Assembly (NCBI RefSeq): GCF_004137685.1
Contig: NZ_QYBB01000035.1
Location: forward strand, 1-46,138
Length of the DNA stretch: 46,138 bases
Reading direction: 5' to 3'
Source: Lichenibacterium minor
GTDB taxonomy: Bacteria; Pseudomonadota; Alphaproteobacteria; Rhizobiales; Beijerinckiaceae
Shown: positions 1 to 9,404 of the stretch, in pieces
How positions within the stretch are numbered: the first letter of the stretch is position 1
How the letters are laid out: each line of letters begins with the position of its first letter
Position numbers and translations under genes: made by a program
The notes under the pieces: generated by a model
What the model saw: only the letters and a program-made list of their open reading frames with translations
The model's database searches: none
What the model was told of the DNA's origin: nothing

Positions 1-901
1 CGTCCACCACCTCGGCCTGCTGGCGGGCCACGTCGGCGCGCTGCGCTTCGGCATGGGCGCGCTCGGCATCCGCCGAATGCCGCGCCGCGTCGGCGTCCGC
101 CGCGAGCGTCCGGGCGCGGACCGCGTCCTCCTTGAAGCGCTGCACGGTCGCCGCCATCTGGCCGACCTCGTCGCGCCGCCCGAGGCCGGGCACCGCCGTG
201 TCGAGCCGGCCCTCGGTCAGGCGGCCCATGGCGTCGCGCAGGGCACCGAGCGGCCCCGTGATGGTGCGGGCCGCCATCAGCAACGCCGCCGCCGACATCG
301 CCAGGGCGGCGCCGACCATGATCAGCAGGGTCGTCGTCCCGGTGGTCCGGGACTGGGCCGTCAACGCACCGGACTTGCCGTCGATGACGGTGCTCATCTG
401 GTCGATCAGGCCGATGTTGCGGTTGTTCAGCCGGGTGATCCGCGCCACAGCGGACGCCCTCCCGGCGAAGAATTCGGCGTCCCTGTGCTGCGTCGCAGCC
501 GCCATGGCGCGGTCCGCCTCGCCCTCGATCGCCTTCCATTCGGCCTCGATCTCGGCGAGGTGGGCCGCTTCGTCGGGGAGGTTCTGGCGGGCCACCGCGA
601 AGACCTTGGCGGCCCGCGCCTTCAGGCCGTCGTATTCGGCGGCGACCGAGGCCAGGTCCCCGTCCTCGCGGACCGCGGATTCCATCTTGTAGAGGTCGTA
701 GCCGTAGCCGGTCACGAAGTAGTTGAACCGCGACATGCTGCGGGCGCCGGCCTCGTCATGCGCGATGAGGTCGCTGTAACCCGCGTCGATCATGTCGATC
801 TGGAACGAGGCATATACCGCCCCTCCGACAGCGACGGCTGCGGTCAAGAGGACCATGCCGATGATCTTGGTCTTGATGCCGACGTTGCTCAGAAATGCCA
901 T
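1..901 (-). CDS. methyl-accepting chemotaxis protein, C-terminus beyond the window
   Basis: This is a transmembrane chemoreceptor. The frame is open from an ATG at 901 to the window edge, so about 300 residues are visible and the methyl-accepting signalling hairpin lies outside. A first membrane helix follows the start (about residues 10-30, IIGMVLLTAAVAVGGAVYA). Next comes an alpha-helical extracytoplasmic four-helix-bundle-type region with motifs such as FNYFVTGYGYDLYKME, then a second membrane helix near residue 190 (LLIMVGAALAMSAAALLMAA). A HAMP linker follows (RTITGPLGALRDAMGRLTEG...DEVGQMAATVQRFKEDA), and then the alanine-rich start of the coiled coil. The ligand cannot be predicted. 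No strong ribosome binding site precedes 901. It is not adjacent to the che operon at the other end of the window. Confidence 0.85.
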   Translation of the reverse strand, partial: MAFLSNVGIKTKIIGMVLLTAAVAVGGAVYASFQIDMIDAGYSDLIAHDEAGARSMSRFNYFVTGYGYDLYKMESAVREDGDLASVAAEYDGLKARAAKVFAVARQNLPDEAAHLAEIEAEWKAIEGEADRAMAAATQHRDAEFFAGRASAVARITRLNNRNIGLIDQMSTVIDGKSGALTAQSRTTGTTTLLIMVGAALAMSAAALLMAARTITGPLGALRDAMGRLTEGRLDTAVPGLGRRDEVGQMAATVQRFKEDAVRARTLAADADAARHSADAERAHAEAQRADVARQQAEVVD

Positions 902-1092
902 GAACGCAGGTGCTCTTCATCGCTGCACCTCGCATCCCGACGATCAGGCCTGCGGGGTTCCGCAGCGGAACCATCGGCGTTAACCGCTGGCAGAAGAAAC
1001 TTTCCACAACGTCAAGATCGGCCGGGGGCCCGGTCGCACGCCAAGCGACGCAGGGGCCGGCGCACCTCCGTCGCGCCGCACGAGCGGCGGCC

Positions 1093-2688
1093 TCATACGG
1101 CGGCGCGCTGATAGTCCTTGATGTCGGAGAACGTCACCTGCGGCCAGCGCTCCTGCTCGTAGCGCAGCGTGAAGGCCGAGGAGGCGAGGAACACCGGGGC
1201 GCCGTCGAGGTCCTCGGCCGTCGAGGACGGGTAAGCGTCCAGGAACTTCCGCAGTTCCAGCGGCTCGGCCGTCACCCAGCGGGCGATCTCGAAGCGGCTC
1301 GACTCGAAGGTCACTGGCAGGCCGTATTCCACCTGCAGCCGCTCCACCAGCACGTCGAGCTGCAGGGCGCCGACCACGCCCACGATGGCGCCGGCGCCGT
1401 CGTAGGGCACGAAGGTCTGCACCACGCCCTCCTCGGCCATCTGCTGGAGCGCTTCCTTCAGCTTCTTGGCCTTCATGGCGTCGTTGAGCTTCACGCGGCG
1501 CAGGATCTCGGGCGCGAAGGAGGGCACGCCGCGGAACACCAGGTCCTCGCCCTCCGTCAGCGTGTCGCCGATGCGCAGCGTCCCGTGGTTGGGGATGCCC
1601 ACGACGTCGCCCGCGAAGGCCTGCTCGGCCAGCGCGCGCTCCTGGGCGAAGAAGAACTGGGGGGCGTTCAGCGCCATGGGCTTGCCGGTGCGCACGAGCT
1701 TGGCCTTCATGCCCCGCGTCAGCTTGCCCGAGGACACGCGCATGAAGGCGATGCGGTCCCGGTGGTTCGGGTCCATGTTGGCCTGGATCTTGAAAACGAA
1801 GCCCGTCATCTTGGCCTCGCGGGCGTCGACGAAGCGGCTTTCGGCCTGCAGGCCGCGCGGCGGCGGCGCGAAATCGGCCAGCGCGTTGATGAGGTCGGCC
1901 ACGCCGAAGGTCCGCAGGGCCGAGCCGAAGAACACGGGCGTGAGGTGCCCCTCGAGGAAGGCGTCGCGATCGAAGGGCTTGCAGGCTTCCCGCGCCAGTT
2001 CCAGCTCGTCGATGGCGGCGTCGGCCTCGTGCGACGGCAGCAGCGCCCGGATGGCGGGATCGCGCGGGCCGTCGACGGGCAGCATGGGCGCTTCCACGTC
2101 CGAATCGAGCTTGCGGATCATCGAGTGGGCGAGGTCGTAGGTGCCCGCGAAGGCCCGGCCGCGGCCGATCGGCCAGGTGACGGGGGCGGTGTCGAGCGCC
2201 AGCACCTTCTCGATCTCGTCGAGCAGGTCGAAGGGGTCGCGGGTTTCGCGGTCCATCTTGTTGACGAAGGTCACGATGGGGATGTCGCGCAGGCGGCACA
2301 CCTCGAACAGCTTGCGCGTCCGGCTTTCGATGCCGCGCGCCGCGTCGATCACCATCACGGCCGAGTCGACGGCGGACAGGGTGCGGTAAGTGTCCTCGGA
2401 GAAGTCCTCGTGGCCCGGCGTGTCGAGGAGGTTGAACACGCAGCCGGCGTGTTCGAAGGTCATGACCGAGGTCACCACCGAGATGCCGCGCTCGCGCTCG
2501 ATGCCCATCCAGTCCGAGCGCGTCTGCCGCCGGTTGGCCTTGGCGCGCACCTCGCCGGCGAGCTGGATGGCGCCGCCGAACAGCAGCAGCTTCTCGGTCA
2601 GCGTGGTCTTGCCCGCGTCCGGATGCGAGATGATGGCGAAGGTGCGCCGGCGGGTGACCGGGTCCTCGGTGCGGGGCTGTGTCGACAT
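1093..2688 (-). CDS. prfC: peptide chain release factor 3 (RF3)
   Basis: RF3 is a translational GTPase that recycles RF1/RF2 from the ribosome after peptide release. The 531-residue length matches the family (about 530). The G-domain motifs are all visible near the N-terminus: SHPDAGKTTL (G1), GIS in the switch I region, DTPGHEDFSEDT (G3) and NKMDRE (G4). The C-terminal half has the RF3-specific motif FQVEYGLPVTFE-like stretch (here LQVEYGLPVTFESSRFE) and WVTAE. The start chosen at 2688 (MSTQPRTEDP) places the G1 motif about 20 residues in, as is usual. The frame is open further upstream, but that extension is arginine/proline-rich and runs over the neighbouring gene, so it was rejected. Confidence 0.96.
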   Translation of the reverse strand: MSTQPRTEDPVTRRRTFAIISHPDAGKTTLTEKLLLFGGAIQLAGEVRAKANRRQTRSDWMGIERERGISVVTSVMTFEHAGCVFNLLDTPGHEDFSEDTYRTLSAVDSAVMVIDAARGIESRTRKLFEVCRLRDIPIVTFVNKMDRETRDPFDLLDEIEKVLALDTAPVTWPIGRGRAFAGTYDLAHSMIRKLDSDVEAPMLPVDGPRDPAIRALLPSHEADAAIDELELAREACKPFDRDAFLEGHLTPVFFGSALRTFGVADLINALADFAPPPRGLQAESRFVDAREAKMTGFVFKIQANMDPNHRDRIAFMRVSSGKLTRGMKAKLVRTGKPMALNAPQFFFAQERALAEQAFAGDVVGIPNHGTLRIGDTLTEGEDLVFRGVPSFAPEILRRVKLNDAMKAKKLKEALQQMAEEGVVQTFVPYDGAGAIVGVVGALQLDVLVERLQVEYGLPVTFESSRFEIARWVTAEPLELRKFLDAYPSSTAEDLDGAPVFLASSAFTLRYEQERWPQVTFSDIKDYQRAAV

Positions 2689-2767
2689 GGCCCCGAGATA
2701 AGCGAAGCCGGGGCGGGACGCAAAGCGGCGCGGCCGGCGGGGCGGGACGGCTTCGGGGCCCGCCTGG

Positions 2768-4552
2768 TCAGCGGCCGGCCGAGGCGCGCCGGAGCAGAGC
2801 GATCGAGCGCGTGTCGGCCGGCAGGTAGGTCCGGTAGGGGTACAGGCGAACGGTTTCGGTGCCGGGGAGCGGCGCGAACGACAGTTGCAGCGCGTCGTCG
2901 GTGACCCACCACCAACTCTTCCCGGGGATGCCGGCGAAACCGGGACGGTAACCGCGCTCCCCGTTGTATTCGAAGCCGCCGTCGACCGTGCGGGCATCCC
3001 CGAGCCCGTTCGCCTCGACGTCGGCGATGGCCGCCCAGCGCGCGCGGTTCCAGGCCAGGTAGTCGTGGGCGGCCAGGATCGAGAAGAGCACGAGGGCGGC
3101 CATGTAGCCGCAAGCGGAAACGGTGAGGATCGACGCCTCGCGGCCGCCCGGACGCATCGACCGCGCGTCGAACGACAGACACAGGATCGGCGCTATGACG
3201 GCGATGTATCGATCGGAGGGGCCGATCAGCGCGATCGGAAGCAGGTAGAGCACCACGGTGAGGGCGGCGAAGGTCCGAAGCGGCAGGTCCGGCGGCGGTC
3301 GTGACCGACGAGCCCGCGTCACCTCGGCCAACAGGCCGACCGATGCCTGGACCAGCGACCAGAGACCGACAAGGCTCAGGCCGGTGACGAGGAGCCAGAA
3401 ACCGCCGGGAAGCTCCGGCACGTCCGGACGCCCCAGGATGTACGTGTCGCGGAGCGTCAAAGGACCGTTGCCGCTCGTGGTCAGCACGTTGCCCAGCACG
3501 GGCATCGCCACGCCGTGCGACACCATGAAGATGGCGGCGGCTGCCGTGATGGCCCCCGCGTAGAACGTCGCCCTCCCGCCCAGCCCGCGTCCGTCCCGTC
3601 GACCCGCGCCGACCATCAGCACGGGCCAGCAGACGAGGCCGAGATACAGGAGCGAAACGAGGAGGTTGACCGTGACCTGCCCGAAGGTGGCGACGGGGCT
3701 GGACAGGGCGGCCGCGACGTCTCGATACTTGTCGTCGTACAAGGCCGGCAGCCGGCCCGTGTGCCTCATCCAGCCTTCGTAGGCGAGAAGAACCGGCAAG
3801 CAGAGTGCGACGGGGGTCGCCGCCTTGGCGGCCCGCCATGCGGGCCGGTCATGGGACGTCATCCAGAAGACCGGCAGGAACGCCATCGCGACTACCAGCC
3901 CCACCTGGCGGGACAGCATGGCGAAGCCGATCGACGCCGTCGCCAGGAGGATGTCGCGCCAGCGGCCCGTGCGGAGCGCCGTGCCGCAGGCCGCCGCGGC
4001 CAGCACCATCATGAGTTGGAACGGCACGTCCGTCATGAACGTGAAGAGGAGGGGAGTGACGAAAGGATTGAGGACCGTCGCCAAGGCGCCGACCGCGCCC
4101 CGGAACCTGGAGTGACCGGCGGACACCAGGGCGGCGTAGGTCGAGACGAGCAGCGCCAGGCCCGTCACCAGGGTGCCGATGCGGAGATGCTCGTAGGAGC
4201 AGGACGAGGCGGCACATACGACCGTGCCGAGCAGCGCCTGCGTGACTTGCGTCATGCTGGCCCAGCCCAGCGGCCTCCACGCGTGATCGAGGGCCAGCCT
4301 GCGCGCCGTGGCGGCGAAGGACCAGTCGTCGTTGAGGGGGAACTCGCCCTGCGGGCCGACGACGACGACCGCGAGCGCGAAGACGACGCCCAGGGCGAGG
4401 ACGACCAGGATCGACCGCGGGTCGCGCAGCGCCGGGACGCGCGACCCGGCCGGACCTCCGCCCCGCGCCATCGGCGAGGGGGATGCCCGACCCGACGCCG
4501 GAGCGCCGGCCGCCGTCCCGGTCGAAAGGCGCTCCGGCCGGATCGGATCCAT
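2768..4552 (-). CDS. polytopic membrane protein, probable GT-C (family 39-like) glycosyltransferase
   Basis: This 594-residue integral membrane protein has around ten to twelve predicted hydrophobic helices. After the first helix (about residues 45-68, SILVVLALGVVFALAVVVV) there is an acidic loop NDDWSFAATARRLALDH. That arrangement resembles the Asp-bearing first periplasmic loop of GT-C glycosyltransferases that use polyprenyl-phosphate sugars. The C-terminus is a soluble, probably periplasmic tail rich in aromatic residues (EYNGERGYRPGF, KSWWWVTDD). The gene follows the GT87-like gene on the same strand by 83 bases, so the two may form an envelope glycan or glycolipid unit. The start at 4552 (MDPIRPERL) was chosen because it precedes the first helix; a later start at MARGGG cannot be excluded. 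Sugar and acceptor are unknown. Confidence 0.7.
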   Translation of the reverse strand: MDPIRPERLSTGTAAGAPASGRASPSPMARGGGPAGSRVPALRDPRSILVVLALGVVFALAVVVVGPQGEFPLNDDWSFAATARRLALDHAWRPLGWASMTQVTQALLGTVVCAASSCSYEHLRIGTLVTGLALLVSTYAALVSAGHSRFRGAVGALATVLNPFVTPLLFTFMTDVPFQLMMVLAAAACGTALRTGRWRDILLATASIGFAMLSRQVGLVVAMAFLPVFWMTSHDRPAWRAAKAATPVALCLPVLLAYEGWMRHTGRLPALYDDKYRDVAAALSSPVATFGQVTVNLLVSLLYLGLVCWPVLMVGAGRRDGRGLGGRATFYAGAITAAAAIFMVSHGVAMPVLGNVLTTSGNGPLTLRDTYILGRPDVPELPGGFWLLVTGLSLVGLWSLVQASVGLLAEVTRARRSRPPPDLPLRTFAALTVVLYLLPIALIGPSDRYIAVIAPILCLSFDARSMRPGGREASILTVSACGYMAALVLFSILAAHDYLAWNRARWAAIADVEANGLGDARTVDGGFEYNGERGYRPGFAGIPGKSWWWVTDDALQLSFAPLPGTETVRLYPYRTYLPADTRSIALLRRASAGR

Positions 4553-4635
4553 GTGTCCACCCACGGTGATGATGGTCGACCTCGTCGCCCAAGGCCTGCG
4601 CGAAGGGTCCTTCGCCGCTGCGGGGCGTCGTCCGG

Positions 4636-5919
4636 TCACGCCGCCGGAGCGACCGGACGCGGGCCCGGCCGGACGGTCCCGGGCGCCCGCGCGGCGCGCA
4701 GGACGACGCCGAAGCAGGCCAGGATGGCCGGCCCGCCGAGCGACAAGCTGCTCGCGTCGGACCGGGCGACGAACAGCCCGCAGACGAGGTCGATCGCTCC
4801 GACCGCCCCTATGCCCACGAGGAGGAGCACGAGGCTGCGGGCCGGCATGCGGCGCGCCAAGCCGGGCAGCGCCAGGGCGAGGCCCGCACCGAAGATCGTC
4901 AGGTCGTAGTCGAAGAAATACGGGCTCACGAAGGCGGTCGCCATCAGCAGCACGCCGGCGGCGGTCCTGGGCTCGGAGGGGGCCGGCGAGGCCGGGTGTC
5001 CCCCGAGGCGATGCGCCGTGACGGTCGCCGCGGCGATGACCGACAGGGCGACCGCGCCGTGGATCGCCAGCGCCAGGCGGGCCGGAACGCCGAGGCTCAG
5101 CGCGAAGGCGTAGGCGGAGGTCATGCGGTGGAGGGGAAAGCTGCCGGACGCCATGAACTCGGCCACGACCGACGTGCTCGACAGAAAGGCCGGCACGGTG
5201 TCGCGGCCCAGCACCAGCACGGCCGCCCCGCTCAGCAGCGCGGCCGCCAGAACCGCCGTCGCGAGGGCGCGCCCGTCCCGGCGCAGGGCGAACAGCACCG
5301 GCAGCATGGTGGCGAGCTGCGGCTTGAAGGCCAGCGCACCCGCGGCGAGGCCGGCCCGCGCACCCCGCCGGCGCAGCGACAGGTCGGCCGCGAGGCCGGC
5401 GAGGCCGGCCGTGAGGAAGCCGTTCTGCCCGACGCGGATCTCGATCAGCAGGATGGGGCTGACGGCCAGCACCGCATGCCAGAACCACGCGCCGGCGAGC
5501 CGCCGCATCACGGCGAGGAATAAGGCGAAGGTTCCCAGGGTGAAGAGCGCGAAGGCGAGCCCGAGCGGCAGGAGCGCCAGCGGCGCCATCACGAGCCCGA
5601 AGAGCGGCGGGTAGACGAACGGCATGAAGACGTCCCTCCCGCCCCCGAACGACCGCTGCAGCGCCTGCATGACGGGCATGTCGTAGCTTTGGGCGAAGCG
5701 CCCCGTCCAAGCCGTCGTGCCGGCGAGGTAGAAGGGGTGGAAATCCACGATGTCGGGCCGCGCCGGGTCGGAGCCGACGGCCGCGATGGCTTGGACCGTC
5801 GCCGCCGCGGCGACGACCGCGAGGAGGGCCGACACGGCGACGCGCGTCATGACGCTGATGGCCGGCGGGCGCACCATGTCGGCCGGGGAAGCCATGGCAA
5901 CGTCGCGGCCGGGCGGCAT
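4636..5919 (-). CDS. GT87/DUF2029-type membrane glycosyltransferase
   Basis: This is a 427-residue polytopic protein with about ten helices. After the first membrane helix comes DIVDFHPFYLAGTTAW, the loop with an Asp plus 'DF..FY.AG' seen in the DUF2029 (GT87) polyprenyl-phosphate mannosyltransferase-like family. Other family-like features are MPFVYPPLFGLVMAPLALLP, IRVGQNGFLTAGL and a mid-protein AFKPQLATMLPVLFAL. Such enzymes transfer a sugar from a lipid-linked donor on the periplasmic side. The start at 5919 has a strong ribosome binding site (AGGAG eight bases before the ATG). The longer upstream frame lacks one and is arginine-rich. It is followed by another polytopic GT-C candidate. The substrate is not identifiable. 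Confidence 0.8.
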   Translation of the reverse strand: MPPGRDVAMASPADMVRPPAISVMTRVAVSALLAVVAAAATVQAIAAVGSDPARPDIVDFHPFYLAGTTAWTGRFAQSYDMPVMQALQRSFGGGRDVFMPFVYPPLFGLVMAPLALLPLGLAFALFTLGTFALFLAVMRRLAGAWFWHAVLAVSPILLIEIRVGQNGFLTAGLAGLAADLSLRRRGARAGLAAGALAFKPQLATMLPVLFALRRDGRALATAVLAAALLSGAAVLVLGRDTVPAFLSSTSVVAEFMASGSFPLHRMTSAYAFALSLGVPARLALAIHGAVALSVIAAATVTAHRLGGHPASPAPSEPRTAAGVLLMATAFVSPYFFDYDLTIFGAGLALALPGLARRMPARSLVLLLVGIGAVGAIDLVCGLFVARSDASSLSLGGPAILACFGVVLRAARAPGTVRPGPRPVAPAA

Positions 5920-6149
5920 CTGGCAAGCTCCTCGCGATGGCACGGACCGGCGGTCTCCGACGGGGGGACGGCGACGGGCCGGCCCCGGGCGCTCGGCGGC
6001 GCCCCGCCCGGCTGGGGCAAAGCCTTGCGCGCCGCATCGGGAACAAAGCGTTAAACGCCGGGGGCCGGGGCGCCGGCGACGTGCCTCCTTGCGGGGGACG
6101 GAGCGCCCGACCATAAAGCGTCGGTCACGATCTTTGACCGCGAGGCCCC

Positions 6150-6758
6150 ATGAAGCTCCTGCACGTCGACTCGTCCATCCTGGGCGACAATTCCGTCAGC
6201 CGGCAGATCAGCGCCGGCATCGTCGAAGCCCTGAAGGCCGAGAACCCGGGCGTCGAAGTCGTCCACCGCGACCTCGCCGCCGCGCCGATCGGCCACCTGA
6301 CCGGCGCCTATCTCGCCGGGCAGAGCGCCGACGTGAAGCACGACCAGGCCCTGCAGGAGGACCTCGACCTCGGCGGCCGCGCGCTGGCCGAATTCCTCGC
6401 CGCCGACATCGTCGTCGTGGGCGCGCCCATGTACAATTTCGCCGTGCCGAGCCAGCTCAAGGCCTGGGTCGACCGCATCCTGGTCGCCGGCAAGACGTTC
6501 CGCTATACGGCGTCGGGCGCCGAGGGCCTGGTCCACGGCAAGCGGGTCGTCATCGCGGTGTCGCGGGGCGGGACGTACGAGGGCACGCCGGCGAGCGCCC
6601 TGGAGCACCAGGAATCCTGGCTCAAGGGCGTGTTCGGCTTCATCGGCCTGAAGGACGTCGAGGTGATCCGCGCCGAAGGCGTCGCCTACGGGCCCGAAGC
6701 GCGCGAAGCCTCGCTGAAGGCCGCGCTCGATGCCGCCAAGGCCCTGCACGCCGCCTGA
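6150..6758 (+). CDS. azoR: FMN-dependent NADH:quinone/azo reductase
   Basis: This is a 202-residue flavodoxin-fold reductase of the AzoR family, about the usual length. The N-terminus MKLLHVDSSILGDNSVSR is the FMN-phosphate-binding start. PMYNFAVPSQLKAWVDR (about residues 92-108) is the characteristic AzoR segment around the isoalloxazine site, and VSRGGTYEGTP is the second flavin loop. AzoR proteins reduce azo compounds and quinones with two successive NADH reductions and are thought to protect against quinone stress. GAGG precedes the ATG at suitable spacing. The next gene starts 126 bases downstream on the same strand, so co-transcription is possible but not obvious. Confidence 0.95.
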   Translation: MKLLHVDSSILGDNSVSRQISAGIVEALKAENPGVEVVHRDLAAAPIGHLTGAYLAGQSADVKHDQALQEDLDLGGRALAEFLAADIVVVGAPMYNFAVPSQLKAWVDRILVAGKTFRYTASGAEGLVHGKRVVIAVSRGGTYEGTPASALEHQESWLKGVFGFIGLKDVEVIRAEGVAYGPEAREASLKAALDAAKALHAA

Positions 6759-6884
6759 AAGCTCGGCAACGGATGCCCTGCCGGTCGAAGGCGGGCGGCA
6801 GTCCCCGAGCGTTTTCGACCGGCCTGCAGCGACGGGCCCGCCGCGCCGACAGACACTGAGCGACCGAACGGAACGGGAATCGAT

Positions 6885-7604
6885 ATGATCCAGGATACGC
6901 TGAGCTACGAGGCCGACGGGCTGTCCATGAAGGGCCAGCTCTTCGTCGGCGAGGGCGAGGGCCGGCGCGCCGCCGTGCTGGTCTTCCCCGAAGCCTTCGG
7001 GCTGTCGGAGCACGCGATCGGCCGGGCGAAGCGGCTGGCCGAGGCGGGCTACGTCGCGCTGGCCTGCGACCTCCACGGCGAGGGCCGCCTGGTCGACGAC
7101 CTTCAGGAAGCGATCGGCCTGCTCCAACCGCTCTTCGCGGCACCCGACCGCACGCGCGACCGCGCCGGCGCGGCCCTGCGGGCGCTGCTGGCGCGCCCCG
7201 AGGTCGATCCGTCGCGCGTCGCCGCCATCGGCTTCTGCTTCGGGGGCACCATGGCGTTGGAGCTGGCGCGCGCCGGCGCCGACGTGAAGGCGGTGGTGGG
7301 GTTCCACAGCGGCCTCGGCACCGCGGCGCCGAAGGCCGACGCGAAGCGCATCAAGGGGCGCGTGCTGGTGTGCATCGGCGCGGACGACCCGATGATCGAC
7401 GCGGCCCAGCGCTCCGCCTTCGAGGCGGAGATGCGCGACGCCGATGTCGACTGGCAGATGCACCTCTACGGCCGGACGGTGCACAGCTTCACCAACCAGG
7501 GGGCCGCCAAGCGCGGCATGCCCGACGCCATCCGCTACAGCCCGGAAGCCGACGCCCGCTCGTGGGCGTCCATGACCGAGCTGTTCGGCGAAACGCTGGG
7601 CTGA
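6885..7604 (+). CDS. dienelactone hydrolase family protein
   Basis: This is a 239-residue alpha/beta hydrolase. The catalytic triad is recognisable: the nucleophile Cys118 in GFCFGG (the GxCxGG elbow typical of dienelactone hydrolases), an acid in GADDPMI (Asp168) and His200 in YGRTVHSFTN. Family members hydrolyse dienelactones from chloroaromatic catabolism or other small lactones and esters. No aromatic-degradation genes lie nearby, so this is more likely a general esterase/lactonase and the substrate is unassigned. It sits between azoR and a sugar dehydrogenase on the same strand, in a group of independent metabolic genes. Confidence 0.9.
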   Translation: MIQDTLSYEADGLSMKGQLFVGEGEGRRAAVLVFPEAFGLSEHAIGRAKRLAEAGYVALACDLHGEGRLVDDLQEAIGLLQPLFAAPDRTRDRAGAALRALLARPEVDPSRVAAIGFCFGGTMALELARAGADVKAVVGFHSGLGTAAPKADAKRIKGRVLVCIGADDPMIDAAQRSAFEAEMRDADVDWQMHLYGRTVHSFTNQGAAKRGMPDAIRYSPEADARSWASMTELFGETLG

Positions 7605-7756
7605 CGCGCGGCGCGGCGGGGCATGGCCCCGTCGCGCCCGACGGTGGCGGGCGGCCCGGGACGCGGAATCCGCCCTCGCCCCGGCGCCCGCCAGCCATTA
7701 AAGGATATGTCCGACGAATCGCGGGGCCGCCCTATCCCCGCCGCACGAGGACCCGC

Positions 7757-8698
7757 ATGGCCCCCATCCGCATCGCCGTGATCGGCGTCGGCAAGATCGC
7801 CCGCGACGAGCACCTGCCGTCGATCGCCCGCGACAGCCGTTTCGAACTCGCCGCCCTGGTCAGCGGCAGCGGCGCGCAAGCGCCGGGCGTCCCCACCTTC
7901 CGCGACGCCGCCGAACTCTACGCCGCGCTGCCCGACCTCGACGCCGTGGCGATCTGCACCCCGCCTTCCGCCCGCCCCGCGCTGGTCCGCGAAGCCATCG
8001 ACGCCGGCGTCGACGTGCTGATGGAGAAGCCCCCCACCCCCACGGTCGGTGAGCTGCGGGACCTCGCCGCCCATGCCGGGGCGGCCGGCCGCGTGCTCTT
8101 CACCACCTGGCATTCCCAGTACAACGCCGCCGTGGAGGCCCTTCGCGACCGCCTCGCCGGCCGGACGCTGAAGCGCCTCGCCATCACCTGGAAGGAGGAC
8201 GTGCGCCGCTGGCACCCGAACCAGGACTGGATCTGGGAAACGGCGGGCTTCGGCGTCTTCGACCCGGGCATCAACGCCCTGTCGATCCTGACGCGCGTCC
8301 TGCCAGAGCCGGCCTTCGTGCGCTCGGCGCGGCTGCTCACCCCGTCGAACCGCGCTATGCCGATCGCGGCCGAGATCGCCTTCACGAGCCGGGCGCTCGC
8401 CGACGGCGGCGAGATGACGGCGGTGTTCGATTGGCGCCAGACCGGCGACCAGACCTGGGAGATCGCCGCCGACCTCGCCGACGGCACGGCGCTGCGCCTC
8501 ACGGGCGGCGGCACGACGCTGGCGGTCGACGGCGTGACGGTCGAGGACGCGCCGCGACACGAATACGACCGGATCTACGCGCGCTTCGCCGGGCTCGTGG
8601 CATCGCGGGACAGCCACATCGACACCGCCCCCTTCGAGCTCGTGGCCGACGCCTTCCTGGTGGGCCGGCGCGAGGACGTCGAACCCTTCGAGGACTGA
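7757..8698 (+). CDS. Gfo/Idh/MocA oxidoreductase, probable L-arabinose/D-galactose 1-dehydrogenase
   Basis: This 313-residue NAD(P)-dependent dehydrogenase has an N-terminal Rossmann motif IAVIGVGKIARDEHLP (residues 6-21) and the family EKP motif at residues 90-92 (MEKPPTPTVGEL). The segments KEDVRRWHP, DWIWE and GVFDPGINALSI closely resemble, from memory, the Azospirillum-type L-arabinose 1-dehydrogenase, which also oxidises D-galactose, in the non-phosphorylative sugar pathway. I infer oxidation of an aldopyranose at C1 to a lactone. No lactonase, dehydratase or sugar transporter is adjacent, so the pathway is not confirmed by context. GAGGACC lies just before the ATG. The following DUF1275 gene starts 8 bases after this stop. 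Confidence 0.85.
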   Translation: MAPIRIAVIGVGKIARDEHLPSIARDSRFELAALVSGSGAQAPGVPTFRDAAELYAALPDLDAVAICTPPSARPALVREAIDAGVDVLMEKPPTPTVGELRDLAAHAGAAGRVLFTTWHSQYNAAVEALRDRLAGRTLKRLAITWKEDVRRWHPNQDWIWETAGFGVFDPGINALSILTRVLPEPAFVRSARLLTPSNRAMPIAAEIAFTSRALADGGEMTAVFDWRQTGDQTWEIAADLADGTALRLTGGGTTLAVDGVTVEDAPRHEYDRIYARFAGLVASRDSHIDTAPFELVADAFLVGRREDVEPFED

Positions 8699-8705
8699 TC
8701 CGGCG

Positions 8706-9404
8706 GTGGATCGCCTGGCCCCCCGCCCGGCCGAGCCCGCGCGGCGCGACGACCCTGCCGTCGAACGGTCGAGCCTGGCGCTGGGCTTCATGCTCCTGGC
8801 GCTGGCCGGCTGGGTCGACGCGGTGGGGCTCGTTCGCTGGAACGGGCTCTACCCCTCCTTCATGAGCGGCAACACCACGCAGCTCGGCGGCTCGCCGGTG
8901 ATCGGCGACTGGCACGGGACCTGGGTGGCGGGCCGCGCCGTGCTGATGTTCCTCGTCGGCATCGTGGCCGGCGAATGCATCGGCCCGGCCGCCGGGGGAT
9001 GGCGCAGCCCCGTCGTGGTGAGCGTGGAAGCGGCTCTGCTGTGGCTGGCCGTGGCGTCCGTGCTGGCCGGCTGGGGCGACGCCGTCACGGCCTCGACCGC
9101 CGGCCTCGCCATGGGCGTCCAGACCGCGGCCGTGCATCGGGCGGACGGGGTGAGCGTCGCCCTGACCTACGTCACCGGCACGCTGGTCAACCTCGGCCGC
9201 GGCGTCGCGGCGGCGCTGCGGGGCGACGAGCCCTGGAACCGGGTGCTGCCCTTCCTGGGCTTCTGGCTGTCGCTGTTGGGCGGCGCCGTCGCGGGCTCGG
9301 CCGTGGCCCGGGCCGGGCTCGCCGTGGCCCTGGTGGCGGCGGCCGGCATCGCCAGCGCGCTGGCGCTCTTCGCCGGCGTGGCGGTGCGGCGCGGCGGCGC
9401 GTGA
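8706..9404 (+). CDS. DUF1275 (YoaK-type) inner-membrane protein
   Basis: This is a 232-residue protein with about six hydrophobic helices. It carries the DUF1275 hallmarks: LALAGWVDAVGLV in the first helix, then the conserved FMSGNTTQLG motif (about residues 51-60), a second repeat GLAMGVQTAA and later TYVTGTLVNLG. The function of the family is not established; a transport role has been suggested from topology. The assigned start is a GTG at 8706, just after the dehydrogenase stop, which suggests translational coupling. An internal ATG at 8790 would remove most of the hydrophilic N-terminal tail and is a possible alternative. Confidence 0.85.
   Translation: MDRLAPRPAEPARRDDPAVERSSLALGFMLLALAGWVDAVGLVRWNGLYPSFMSGNTTQLGGSPVIGDWHGTWVAGRAVLMFLVGIVAGECIGPAAGGWRSPVVVSVEAALLWLAVASVLAGWGDAVTASTAGLAMGVQTAAVHRADGVSVALTYVTGTLVNLGRGVAAALRGDEPWNRVLPFLGFWLSLLGGAVAGSAVARAGLAVALVAAAGIASALALFAGVAVRRGGA

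Noticed and set aside
4308..5021. Plus-strand frame opposite the two membrane glycosyltransferase genes
   Set aside because: It lacks any transmembrane or domain pattern, whereas the minus strand shows clear hydrophobic helices and a good ribosome binding site.
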